From Dermanyssus gallinae (lineage: Eukaryota > Arthropoda > Arachnida > Mesostigmata > Dermanyssidae), in contig QVRM01001782.1 of NCBI GenBank assembly GCA_003439945.1, positions 2,070,731 through 2,134,730 on the forward strand: a stretch of 64,000 nt of DNA, read 5' to 3'. The translations under genes and the position numbers were made by a program. Of the stretch, positions 11,519 to 41,071 are shown piece by piece. Within the stretch, counting starts at the first letter, position 1. Each line of letters begins with the position of its first letter. The notes under the pieces were generated by a model. The model worked only from the letters and a program-made list of their open reading frames with translations, did no database searches and was not told where the DNA came from.

Positions 11519-11992
11519 TTATTCAGACGCAAGTAAGGTAAGATAGTGCGTTCTAGCAGTGTTTTTGAATTGCCTAAGCGATATTAGTGTCCTAATGCCA
11601 CTAGGTAACTTGTTCCACAAGGTAACACCTGAATTACATAGTGCAAACCTTGATTGCGTACTTGTGGCCGGGGAGACAATAAGCAAGTGAGATGCCAAGC
11701 CTCGGGTGTTTTGGATCCTTGCAGATTCGATAAGGCCAACCAGGTTGGGATGATGGCCAAGAAGAATACGCTTTATTTCGACAACTATGGTAAATTTAAT
11801 AAGATGTGGTAACGGGAGCACCGAGAGTTCCTTATATTGTTCTATCGTTATTGAGACGCGACGTGGGAGGCCTAAGACAAGACGAAGTGCTCTTTTCTGA
11901 AGCAAATGAAGCGGAGTTATATTAGATGCATAAGAAAGACCGTACACCTCCAGACCGTATGCTAGGTGGCTCTGTACATACGCGTGGTACAT
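11519..11992 (-). pseudogene. CR1/L2-like LINE ORF2 C-terminus
   Basis: 157 codons continuing the RT protein after a frameshift. YHAYVQSHLAYGLEVYG is the usual start of the LINE thumb-to-C-terminus segment, followed by LLQKRALRLV and a terminal LWNKLPSGIRTL block. No zinc motif is visible. Confidence 0.75.
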
Positions 11993-12042
11993 TGCCGTAA
12001 GGCATTGGCGGGGAAGGATTTTGCGTGTGCGGTATATGGCGG

Positions 12043-13575
12043 CTACGCCACTGACAATTTTTTTTCTGACATGTTTGCATGCGCCTGGAACGTCAGATGT
12101 TCGTCAAGAACAATGCCCAGGAACTTCGCTTCAACTAGTATATTAAGCTTGCGGTCGCATGCAAAAGCTTCAGGATTGATTGTCGATTGGCCTCTTGGAG
12201 TTTTAAACTGAACAATTCCTGTTTTTGACCAATTAATATAGAGGCCGTTATTTTTGAACCATAGAGATAGCCTTTCAATATCCTCACGAATCATTGTTTT
12301 AACTTGTTGGGGAGAGTCGCCCACGAATAGAGCCGTTGTGTCGTCAGCAAACAAGGTTAGTTTTGCGTGGTTAGGAATACTAAAAATATCGTTAACAAAA
12401 ATATTAAATAATAGCGGACCACTGATACTCCCTTGAGCCACTCCAATCGATATATTTTCTATATGAGAAGAAGATTGTCCAATTTGGACAACTTGGCGTC
12501 TTTCACAGATGAATGAGCGCACCCACTTTATAAAATTTTCACTAGCCCTATAAGTAGAGAGTTTTTTTAAAAGAATGTCTAAGTCAACTGTATCGAACGC
12601 CTTTCTAAGGTCAATAAATACCGCTGCTACAGTCTTCTCTGATTTTAAGTGTTTCCGTATGTCCTCGACAAAATCCATGACAGGCACAATCGTCGACATC
12701 TTAGGTCGAAAACCGAACTGCCTACAATGTAGGACGTTGTGTCCTTCGATAAAATCTGTAAACTGTTCAAAAATGCATTTTTCAAAGACCTTCGATATTG
12801 GCGCGGGAATGCTGATAGGTCTATAGTTGTCTCGGGACAGGCGATCCCCGCCTTTGAACAATGGAACCACACGGTATAGCTTTAGGACATTGGGGTATAC
12901 TCCTGTTCTGATGGAAAGATTGATAATATACTCAAGAGGCGATGCGAGTGCGTCCGCAGCCCTACGAAGAACCAGTGATGGAATCTGTTCGGGGGCGGTG
13001 GAGCATATTTTAACATTTTGTAAAAGGTGGTGAATTCTGTGAACGTTGACTGGCTGCAGAGAGAATTGTTCGGCAGGCGTCGAGAAGTTATCCGGAATGG
13101 CATAGCTCGATGAGCACTCGTTGTAACGGGTCACACATGTTGCGTAGTAGTGGTTGAATATGTTAGCTAGCGAAGTTTCATCGGTGACGAGTTCCCCGTT
13201 TACAAGAAGTTTGGTACATTTTTTATCCTGAACACCTCCAAGTACAGGTTGGATTGCCTCCCAAGGACCCCTCCGGTTATTAAATCTGTCTGTAACTATG
13301 TTGCAGTTCGCTTCCATTCTACATTTATAGTAGAGTATACGATAAGTTTTGCATTTGCCGTTGTGTGTGGGGTCAGCTCTGTGTATTGCGTACGCCTGTT
13401 CCTTCTCTTTAATAAGGGCATATAATTCCGGTGTCACCCATTTTTTTCGAATTACGTTTCTCGACTTAGTATTCTTGATCTCAGTACTATTACGCTTCAC
13501 CGCCGACATAACTCTTACTCTAAACAATTCAAATGCCTCGTTGACGTCATGCAGTCCGTATAGGTCGTCCCACAT
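12043..13575 (-). pseudogene. CR1/L2-like reverse transcriptase, long open frame
   Basis: 510 open codons encoding most of an RT. In order: a KKWVTPELYALIKEK linker, VVPLFKGGDR, NYRPISIPAPISKVFEK (RT motif 1), CRQFGFRPKMST, AVFIDLRKAFDTVD (first Asp), GVAQGSISGP, and LTLFADDTTA (catalytic Asp pair). It ends with the VEAKFLGIVLDE thumb motif and then an early stop. The RT domain is intact enough to look recently active. The upstream endonuclease is absent. Confidence 0.85.
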
Positions 13576-14110
13576 AGACGATGACAGTTCGGCGACTATT
13601 TGATCATAGTTGAGTTTGAATTGAACATTATTCTATAAGTTTTGGGAACGGAAAAATGGTAATGTTTTTGTAGTGCGGTTGCACTCAGTCTCGCATCCAG
13701 AGGTCCAGAGTTGTCCTCAGTGCTCGTTTTTAGAGTCGGTGAAGCGACCTGAAGATCCCCGCGGACCATAGCCTCTACCTCAGTTGGGTTATTCCCAACG
13801 AATAAAGTGGTGGTATCGTCTGCAAACAATGTCAACTTTGCATGTTTTGTTACGCTACGTTAATAAATATTTTAAAGAGAAGCGGACCACCGATACTGCC
13901 CTGAGCCACTCCAACCGATGTATTCCTTACATCCGAGAGTGCATTGCCCACCTGAACAACTTGCCTCCTATTCGACATAAACGACCGCAGCCAAGACCAA
14001 AAAATATCATCCGCTCCATATCGAGTTAACTTCTTAAAAATTTACATCTGTATCAAATATATTTTCTAAGATCTATAAACACGCCGGCGACTGTCTAATG
14101 TTTTGTCTAA

Positions 14111-14189
14111 TGGATTTTGTTGAAGAAGTTCGCGGAAACCTAATGTTAAAAAAACATTAGGTTTTCGCAAACTTCTTCAACAAAATCCA
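14111..14189. repeat. 37-bp inverted duplication (hairpin) inside LINE RT
   Basis: Arms 14111-14147 and 14153-14189 are inverted copies with two mismatches and a 5-bp spacer. Each arm encodes the same VDFVEEV RT segment in opposite directions. Minus-strand RT coding continues on both sides, so this is an inserted inverted duplicate rather than an inversion. Confidence 0.85.
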
Positions 14190-15365
14190 CGGTGGGTACA
14201 GTCGTCGACATTTTGGATCGAAAACCAAACTGACGCTGACTTATGCCATTTAACATCTCAAAGTGTTCGTTCAACTGTTCATATAAAGCTTTTTCGAAAA
14301 TCTTGGACATTGGAGGGGGGATACTGACCGGCCTGTAATATTTCTTGCTTAGTCTGTCACCGCCTTTAAACAGTGGCACAACGCGATGCAATTTGAGAGC
14401 CGTGAGGTAGATCCCCTGGCGTGTCGACAGATTAAATATGAATGCCACTGCGTCAGCAATAACGTCAGCACAGTGTCTCAAAACTTGAGAGGGTATGTGA
14501 CCTTCTCCCACCGAGCAAATTTTGACCCTTTTCAGCAGTAATGCACTCAATCCACAGGGGCCGGCCTAAGCGAAAATGGCTCGTGCAGTTCAGGTATCGA
14601 CATCGGTACCTCGTAAGCGGCCGAACATTCGGCGTCGGCCGTTACGCAAGTTGCATAATAGTCATTAAAGGTGTTAGAAAGTCGTACACAGTCTGTGACT
14701 ATCTCATCATCAATCTTCAGTTTGACACACTTTTTTTTCCTGGGCACCTCCCATGACTGGCTGGATGGCTTCCCATGAGCTCCGCCTCTCCTGTATTCTA
14801 TAGCAAACAATCTTCCCATTAGCTTCTAGCCTGCACTTTCCTGAAAACGAGACAACTCTGTTTCTCAGTCTAACATACGCTTGATGGCCTGCGGGCGTTG
14901 GGGTCACTGCGATACGCCGTAGAGGCTGTCTCCTTGCCCTTTATCATTTCAAGCAGCTCGGCAGTGACCCATGGCTTACGTGGCTGACCTTTGTTTAACT
15001 TTCGTTTAATTTCTCCCTTGCCCCTAGTCAATGCCGCCATTACTCTCTCGTTAAATCATGCAAAAGCCTCGTCTACATCCGAGATATCGTAAAGTCGTTC
15101 AAGTTAGTTATTGCAAGTTCTGCCAATATTTAATCGTAATTGTATTTATATGTCATAGAGGCAGGTCGGCCTATTCTCTTAGAGACTACAGAGATAAATG
15201 TTTCGTGGTGGTCCGAGAAGGTAGCTGTGAGAGCTCCAGACGCGAGTAACGACAACGTATGCACGTTAGTTTCTAAAGTTTTCTAAAGTTTCAATTAATT
15301 AATGTGCCTCGGCAGACTCTGCCATTGTATTGAGATTTGCATTACCAAGTATTATGGATTTATTA

Positions 15366-15602
15366 TTACCGATCCTTGACAAGAGAGTCCAACGAGGCAA
15401 CAAAGTGCGCTGAGTTTCCCTTCGGCTGCCTGCAGAAGACACCTACAATAAAGGTGTCCCCTTCATCGCCACCCTCTATTTCCAGAAACAGACTCTCACA
15501 GAGCAGATCGTCTGAGATTCTAAATTTGAGATCATTGTGTTCTCGTGCAATATAATCACTCCTCACATATAGTGCCACTCCTCCCCCCGACCGTATCTGC
15601 AA
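15366..15602 (-). pseudogene. LINE APE endonuclease fragment
   Basis: SGGGVALYVRSDY, ESLFLEI and FIVGVFCRQP are conserved mid-domain strands of the apurinic-like endonuclease of CR1/Jockey-group LINEs. The flanking catalytic segments are lost or in other frames. Confidence 0.65.
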
Positions 15603-16232
15603 CTAAAGTAGGAGTTGTATTCAGTTAACTTAAGTGACAGAGAATTCTGCCGACTGTAACCTTGTTTCGGATATTGCTATGACCGATGGCAACCGTGGTA
15701 GACAAGATAGCATCGTTTCTACATCATGAATGTGCTTTTTCAAGCCATTCACGTATACAGAGTAGTGCATCCGATACGCACTGGAACGTTGATATATCTA
15801 CAGTTTGACTACACATGACATATTAGTGCTGTCTGCCTGCTGAACTGCCGAGCGCAGCGAGATCCATGTCTGCGGTGAATTCCTTACACGGCGAGTTACT
15901 CGTTGTCTTGATTTGTAACCGACAGTCTAAAGTCCTAGCATCAAATATTTTTATCTGGTCCTTGAGCTTACGTAGATGATAATAGACGCTGGCATTTTGG
16001 GGCGTAAAACGGTCGTTAGCGTAGATAGAGTTGTTAGTAGCCGAGAAAGCTGGGAGAAGGTCAGACCGTGGTTTTTTCTCCCGGCACCTCCGCTGCACCT
16101 CTACTTTTTTCCACCGGCAGACAAAACGGACCCGCACCAAGGATCGATCGGTTACGTTCTTGCCATTTACTTATACCATCCGCGGGCATCGGTGCGCTAC
16201 ATCAATGCCTCTCTCCTCGACCGGCGCCTCAA

Positions 16233-16577
16233 TCATTTCGCACAGTTCAATAATGGTTGCCCGAAGCTGCTCGTTTCACGTTCTCGCGTCGGTATTCCGC
16301 TGAAGAGAATATCAGAACGTCTTCCATATTGATCCAGAAAGCGCGCTTGCTTCTGTGCAGAATCCGCCACCTCTCCGGCTGATGTTATTGCCCCGCGAGC
16401 AGCCTCCGCCGTCACCACTGCCGCCTCAGCCGCTCGCGCCACCTCATCCACACTATTGGCATAATACTCTATTAAGGAACCCACTTGGTCAACTCGACTC
16501 TTCAGCGTCTCAAACTGTTGTTTTAAGTGAGTAACGGCATGAGTGAGCTGCAGACCCTCGCTCATCTGCAACTGCAA
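16233..16577 (-). pseudogene. LINE ORF1 coiled coil and start of RRM
   Basis: An Ala- and Glu-rich heptad stretch (LKQQFETLKSRVDQVGSLI, then VARAAEAAVVTAEAARGAI) followed by GRRSDILFSGIP, the usual entry to the RNA-binding domain of LINE ORF1 proteins. It is in a different frame from the PHD part, so the gene is broken. Confidence 0.6.
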
Positions 16578-16873
16578 TTATTTCATCTGCTCAGACAGTC
16601 CTGCCAAACTGAGTATGATACTACGCACATCAATATCACCGACAAGACCACCATCCTCGACGGCCGCACCAGTCACGACCCGTTAACCGCTGTTGCTTAC
16701 ACAACTGCCGCTCGCGATGTCGCTGCTGCTCGAGTTCAAACTCTCGTTCGAATCGATCTCTGGTGCCACTCCTCCACCGTCACCAGAAACCGACGATGAA
16801 GGAGAGGCAGTTTGAAATGGCCTAACGGCTGTTTAATGGAGCTGTGGACCGCTGGTTCTCCTGCTCGATGGAG

Positions 16874-17350
16874 CTACCGGTTTACCAGACAAACCTGTTG
16901 CCGCTGCTGTTGTTGCTGACGGCTTGGTTGTTTTTTTGCGATGTTTTTACCAGGTCCGGACTCAATAGTATTATTGGGGTGGTTGGCTTGAAGGAGGCGG
17001 TTTTTTTTTGCTGCAGAACAGTGGATACACTTCCAGACGAACGAAGCATCTTTCGCCTTCATTTTAGCGATAGGTGTTGGAGTTACACCAGCACAATGTG
17101 GGTGAAACACTCGCGGGCACACATCACATTTATGTGACACTCGAGTGATTGATGAGCCACATTTACCACATACACGCTTCTTGATTGTTGATTGCATGTT
17201 CTGACTCATCTTATCACACTGGTTGCTACTGATTATTTTCTCGATGGCGTGGCAGGTTGCCTTTTCAGAGAAAAATACGGCCGAATTACGACAGACCAAC
17301 TCAAAACGCTCTGGTCTTGGTATCTGGGGTTTCAGCGTCACCTTGGACAC
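16874..17350 (-). pseudogene. LINE ORF1 with PHD-type zinc finger
   Basis: 158 codons. CGKCGSSI, then HKCDVCPRVFHPHC and a distal WKCIHC give a C4-H-C3 pattern, the PHD finger known from ORF1 of some CR1-group LINEs. It is followed by a basic Gln-rich stretch. ORF1 proteins bind element RNA; the finger probably contacts chromatin or protein partners. The frame then breaks before the coiled coil at 16577. Confidence 0.65.
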
Positions 17351-17559
17351 TTTTTCACTAATCGGAATTCTGAACTCAATTGTCTACTACGCGAGCGTAT
17401 CACATTGCCTAGTGTCAGCGATTACCAATCCCACGCCGACTACTGCATGTTTAAACAGCTAACGCGTCAGGATCTTACTACTAGGTATTTTGTTCTAAGG
17501 CCAAATATTCTCCATCCACCCGCGCAAGGTGGCATTTACTTTCCAAGTTTGTAAATTCT

Positions 17560-18590
17560 GCCCATATATAGCAAGTGCGCCCATATGGTGTGGTCTGATA
17601 CTACTCCAAAATGTTTCTTCAATCATTGATTCCATCCGGTCGTTGTCAAGCACAGAAGGTCATCCTGCACAAAGGGTTCTTTGAAATCCCCTAACTGAAA
17701 TATTCTGAAACAATAATCTACAGTATGAATCCTCATAGCCGACGGCCCGAAAGCAGTAAAGACATTGACAGTCTTATTTGCCGCGACTTCTAGTTTGAAG
17801 GTAAATAGTAAAATTGCATTGGCTAACGAGAGAGATACATGTTGAATGCGCGCAAAATGCATCTAACTAAAAAGGAATTGCTTTTGATGTGACTGTTCCT
17901 CAAAGATCCAATCACAACAAGCAACAGTTCTTCTGGAGGGATCACATTGCTGCAGCCACTACCGGGTAGTCAGGATTTCGGAAACTCCGTCCTTCAATCG
18001 GGAAAAAAACTTTCGTCTACACCTAATACATACTCAGCCGCAAATGTACCTCCTGACAGATCTGGCTATGAACTCTGCCCAAGTTAAGATTCTATAATAT
18101 ACCTCCTCTCTAAGACGCCTCAGAAAGCCCATGGTTTATATAGATTGTCATATTTGTAAGCATGTTTGGAAGGAGGTTGAGAAGTGCACAAAGGAAAACA
18201 CTAACCACGTTTTTTCTTCATTACTTCATGTACTAAAACATCTTCAGCCTTTATTAAATACTCTAACAAGATCTCTCCATATATCTACACCCTTTCTGCT
18301 CCCCAACAAATTCTACGCTACGTCGTTTTCTTGTTACCATATCAACTACGATACCAAAAATACACCTATGCAAGTATATACATGTATATTTACATAGCGC
18401 CACTACTAATATTGAGACTGCCCCTGTGAGAGTGAAGGCCTTCGATCGGGTTTCCCGAACAGTCTTCGCCGCTGTGGCTGCATCGGTACAGCGTAGCGCC
18501 GTTGAGTCGACACATAAATATGCGCCGACATATTCGAATGTTTCCTTAATGTAACTTTCCAAGAGGCGTCGGTGTCTAGATACTGCTAGT
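17560..18590. other. Intergenic DNA, GLD2 3' flank
   Basis: Between the LINE block and the GLD2 stop codon. A TTTATT at 18250-18255 would be an AATAAA polyadenylation signal for GLD2 on the minus strand. No gene was recognised here. Confidence 0.5.
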
Positions 18591-18598
18591 TCAAGTTG

Positions 18599-37570
<18,972 letters not shown>

Positions 37571-40500
37571 CTGACACAACGACCGAAAAGCACATATAAG
37601 AATGCAATACCACAACAACAATATACAATATAAGTACGCATTTATCAATTAGATCACTTACTTCTCGATATCCGCGGAATACAAAACGAGAATGAGTGGT
37701 TGATTTAGCCAGCCCGGAGCACTTCCACTGAGTTCACAAATTGTTCGCTTCGCATACTTCAAACATCCCGTGTTCCGCGTGAGGAACAACTTAGCACAGT
37801 AGTATTGCTTTTATTCAATTTGCGAGCAAAGTCCCTACCTATATTTTTGTTGTTGTTGTGAGATTTTAGGAAATCCAGACTCTCGAGCTCAAAATTGCGT
37901 AGCATTACTTACAACCTTGGTGCCTAAACGGAGGCATCTACTGCTCAGTGTGTCAAAGTAGCGCGTTGTTACTGCGTGCTTGTTGGGGTAGAAGTGGAAC
38001 CGCGCGGCGTCATTAATAGTCAGACTCCGAATGTTGCCGGTAGAGCCGTGCAGCGAGAAAGGCGCAAGGCCGTTAAGGTATCGTCAAGGGACCGCCCAGG
38101 CGTCAGGAATGACCAAACCCCTCGAAGATGATGGGCACAAACGGGTGGCGGACAAACGGCGAATGGGCAGGAGACGGAAATTCAACAGTTGTGTAATCGA
38201 ATACGCTACGAAGGTCTGGCTGGCTTCTTGAGGAGAGCCAAGTGCGTGAACGTGTCACAGCCTATTAGAAGGTAAAGAAGCCGACTGACGAAGAAGATAA
38301 AGAAGATTCAAAAAGAAGGTAAAGAAGTCCCTGGTGTAATCCAACGAGAGGGAGACGTGCGTACATTTGCCATCAACTGTCGACATTTAGTTTTTGTTTT
38401 TTTTTGGGAATGCATGGTGCGCATGCGCCACTAGAAGCCTGCTGCGTGACTAGTGTGAGACTCGCAAACCCACTGAACCCAGATTCCTCCCCGCCTCGAG
38501 AAGGCCTTACCTTCAGGAAAAGGGGTGTACTCCTAGTAGATACAAGCCAAATGACCTGGAAATGTTGCAAACTGAAAAGAGGCCGCGCATGGCCTTCGCA
38601 GCGTGAAAAAGAGGACCGCATTGAGTGTACATCTCGCACTTTTTATTCCAGTCGGGCAGTCGTCGAAAGTATCGCATCTTATGAGGCGAGGAGGCCATGC
38701 ATGATGGTGACTAATTGGCTCATGCCAAGGCAGGAGAGGGCGGGACCTAGTCGCCGGAGGAGACCTAGAGAAGTCTCCGTGGTGATGACCGAAGTGGATT
38801 CAAAAACGATCTCTGTTCCACACGGCGCCAGATATAGTGTAGGCGTTAGCACAATAATCCTGCAGTCCTATTTAGAATCCTCTGTAGTCCTCTGTAGTTC
38901 CATCTCGAACGAGCGAAGTTAAGCTAATTCGGGGACTGCGGCGATTGCTTGCCTAGCCGACGAAGTTCTGTGTATCTCGAATATCCAGACTACAAGCAGA
39001 AGGCGTTATTCTTGAGGGGAGGCTTTAAGCTTAGCTCCTGATGAGGAAGCAAGTAGACATAACCGACACAATGGGTGTCTTAAAGGCCACACGGACACTC
39101 TTCGCGTCTACCAAGAGATAATTCTGTCAATTCGACATTGGTCTCAGATGATACGCCTTATCCTAACGGGACCTTTCAACACACTTTCGGGTCATGATGA
39201 AGTGTACCTAGTTTCTGTAAAGAGAACCTATCATCACATTTAGTTCACTCATATTGAGTATACTTTTAATATTGACACTTATCAAGTTGTCAGCTGCTCT
39301 CGACGTGTTATTCGCAGACGTGACGATTGTCACATGTCACACAAAACCGGACCAGAGATGAAAGGCACTGAAAATATCCAGGTCTGTGCCAACGTCTCGT
39401 CGGACTTAATCAACTTTATTTTCCCTATGTTTTAAGGGGACCTATCAAAAGAACATAAGATGTATCAAATGTAGAGGGGCGCCTGCTTCAACGGTACAGA
39501 TACAGCATATGTACCACGAACAATCATCTGAATAGCATCATCTGAATGAAATATGCCGTACATACGCTAACGGCTATATACGGCTATTCGCGGTTTTTCT
39601 ACAAACACTGCATACGTTGCTGAATTCGTTAGATAGTCTCGGGAATGGTTTCCCAGCAGCACCAACCTGAAACTTCCAGGGTGCCATATTCCTAAATGCT
39701 GACACCACTCGGTGACCCGGCAACTGCATGGCTGCTGACAACTGCGATTCCTGCGTCCGGAGCACCACTTGCTGGATGCCTGGTGCCTTTCACGACGGCA
39801 ACGCTTCCTGAACGCGCGATTTCTCGGTTCGCGCACACACAACCGTATTCGATGCTAGTCGAATAAAGACGAAAGCTGCATCACCTCATTCATGCGCTGA
39901 TGAGTAAATCGTCTATCCAGCAGACAAAATGAATACACGTTAATTGCAACTGTCCAGCAGCATAGCAACACATCGCGATCATTTCGATAACAAATCGAAC
40001 CGGCGACAAAGAAAACAGAAAGAAACAAGCGTTCGTGTGCTAATCTTGTCTCGCCTTTCTCGTGGCTGCTAGCGGCATACGCCGGTTAGGTCCCACATCT
40101 CAAGTTTGTTAGAGCACTATTTGACCACCACCACCACCACTGTTTGTGGATCTTTATTGAATCGTAGTTGATATGGTACGCGTATAGTTTGAATGCAACT
40201 GCAACATGTATTCTGTATTCGCACGTTTAGTGTTTTTCTGTTTTTTTTGTCTCTATCTGGTTCTAGCTACATGCGGCGTGCGAGCGAAAGAATGCGCGTG
40301 TTCGCACTATCTAGCGCAGCGTTCGATTTTGTCCCCAGTTGAATGTTTGCGCCGTCCTGAATGAACGCGTTCTTCTTCTGCAGACGATCGCCAGTCGTCG
40401 GCCGGCCGGCCGACCGGCACCCCGACTACGGGCGGTCTATTACAAATGAAACCAACTTTCATTGTCTCGAAAAGATACGGCGGAGGGAGGTCCATGTGAA

Positions 40501-41059
40501 AACAGCGCGAACAACGGATCGCCCGCAGAGAGCACAGAGTGTTCTTTTTACCCGCTTCCCGCTGCTTCAGCCCTGATTCTCGCTTGCCTTCCTGCTATAT
40601 CATCACTCTCTTACCGATCTACCCCCAGTTTCGCCCGCAACGAACCGAATGCTTGGCGTTGTGTTGTTGTTGGTGTGATATGGAAGATCCGTCTGCAAGT
40701 CATCATCATCATCATTATCAGCAACAGCAGCAGTCGCCGCAGCAGCAGCAGCATGCCACGCGATAGCAGCCGATTACCGAATTTTGGCGGGCAACGCACA
40801 CAAACGCACGCAACCGCAGCCAGGCTTACTTGATTTTTCGCTTTCACACACTCGCTTTTTCCCTCTCTCTCTATAGCTTGCAATCAGCGAAGTTCAAAAG
40901 TGCGAAGCTCAAGCGCTAAGCGATCTGATTGAAGCGGTTCATGGCTTGTGGACTAGTTCTAGCCGACGTCCACACGAACTAGTAGTAGTAGTAGTACAAC
41001 GCGCCTGTTACCTATCTATCAAACTCACTATCTAACTAGTAAACCCTCAAACGCAACCT
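37571..41059. promoter_or_regulatory. Intergenic region between divergent GLD2 and geminin
   Basis: About 3.5 kb that should hold the transcription starts of both genes if the first exons are right. It contains CCA repeats (40126-40141), CAT and CAG repeats (40698-40755) and TAG repeats (40980-40996). No recognisable coding exon, TATA box or CpG island border could be fixed by eye. The region 38030-38990 has short ORFs I could not assign. Confidence 0.4.
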
Positions 41060-41071
41060 ATGTCGTGCAAG
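41060..41071 (+). CDS. Candidate geminin start microexon
   Basis: ATGTCGTGCAAG before a GTGTAA donor, phase 0, fits the next exon. The next exon has no in-frame ATG, so translation must start upstream; other ATGs between 40.2 and 42.0 kb remain possible. Confidence 0.35.

Larger units (their letters stand above)
11333..13615 (-). mobile_element. CR1/L2-like LINE, younger 5'-truncated copy
   Basis: A minus-strand LINE whose 3' end carries short ATATC-type repeats (11333-11345) after an AATAAA-containing tail, as in CR1/L2-group elements that end in simple repeats instead of poly(A). It begins within the region between endonuclease and RT, near 13615, and runs through RT and the C-terminus. 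It sits between two parts of an older relative (13620-17560 and 11140-11290), which suggests it inserted into that copy. A frameshift near 12043 separates RT from the C-terminal ORF. Confidence 0.75.
13620..17560 (-). mobile_element. CR1/L2-like LINE, older copy retaining ORF1 and endonuclease
   Basis: Minus-strand fragments appear in the order expected for a whole element. ORF1 PHD finger is at 16874-17350, and its coiled coil and RRM start at 16233-16577. The ORF1 C-terminus (SIYANDRFTPQNA) is at 15823-16140, and an APE-type endonuclease piece (SGGGVALYVRSDY) at 15366-15602. The linker and RT pieces are at 14146-14907, and a LTLFADDTTTLF fragment is at 13596-13835. Frameshifts, stops and a 37-bp inverted duplication (14111-14189) disrupt it. 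It appears to be the same family as the younger copy just downstream. Confidence 0.7.

Noticed and set aside
38404..38922. A 172-codon + strand ORF
   Set aside because: No recognisable domain, no splice context and no similarity to neighbours; it also overlaps the 5S-like block.
38860..38990. Possible 5S rRNA-like sequence (contains GCGAAGTTAAGC and TTCGGGGAC)
   Set aside because: Similarity to 5S rRNA covers only a central block; the ends do not pair and the internal control region is poor. At best it is a decayed relic.
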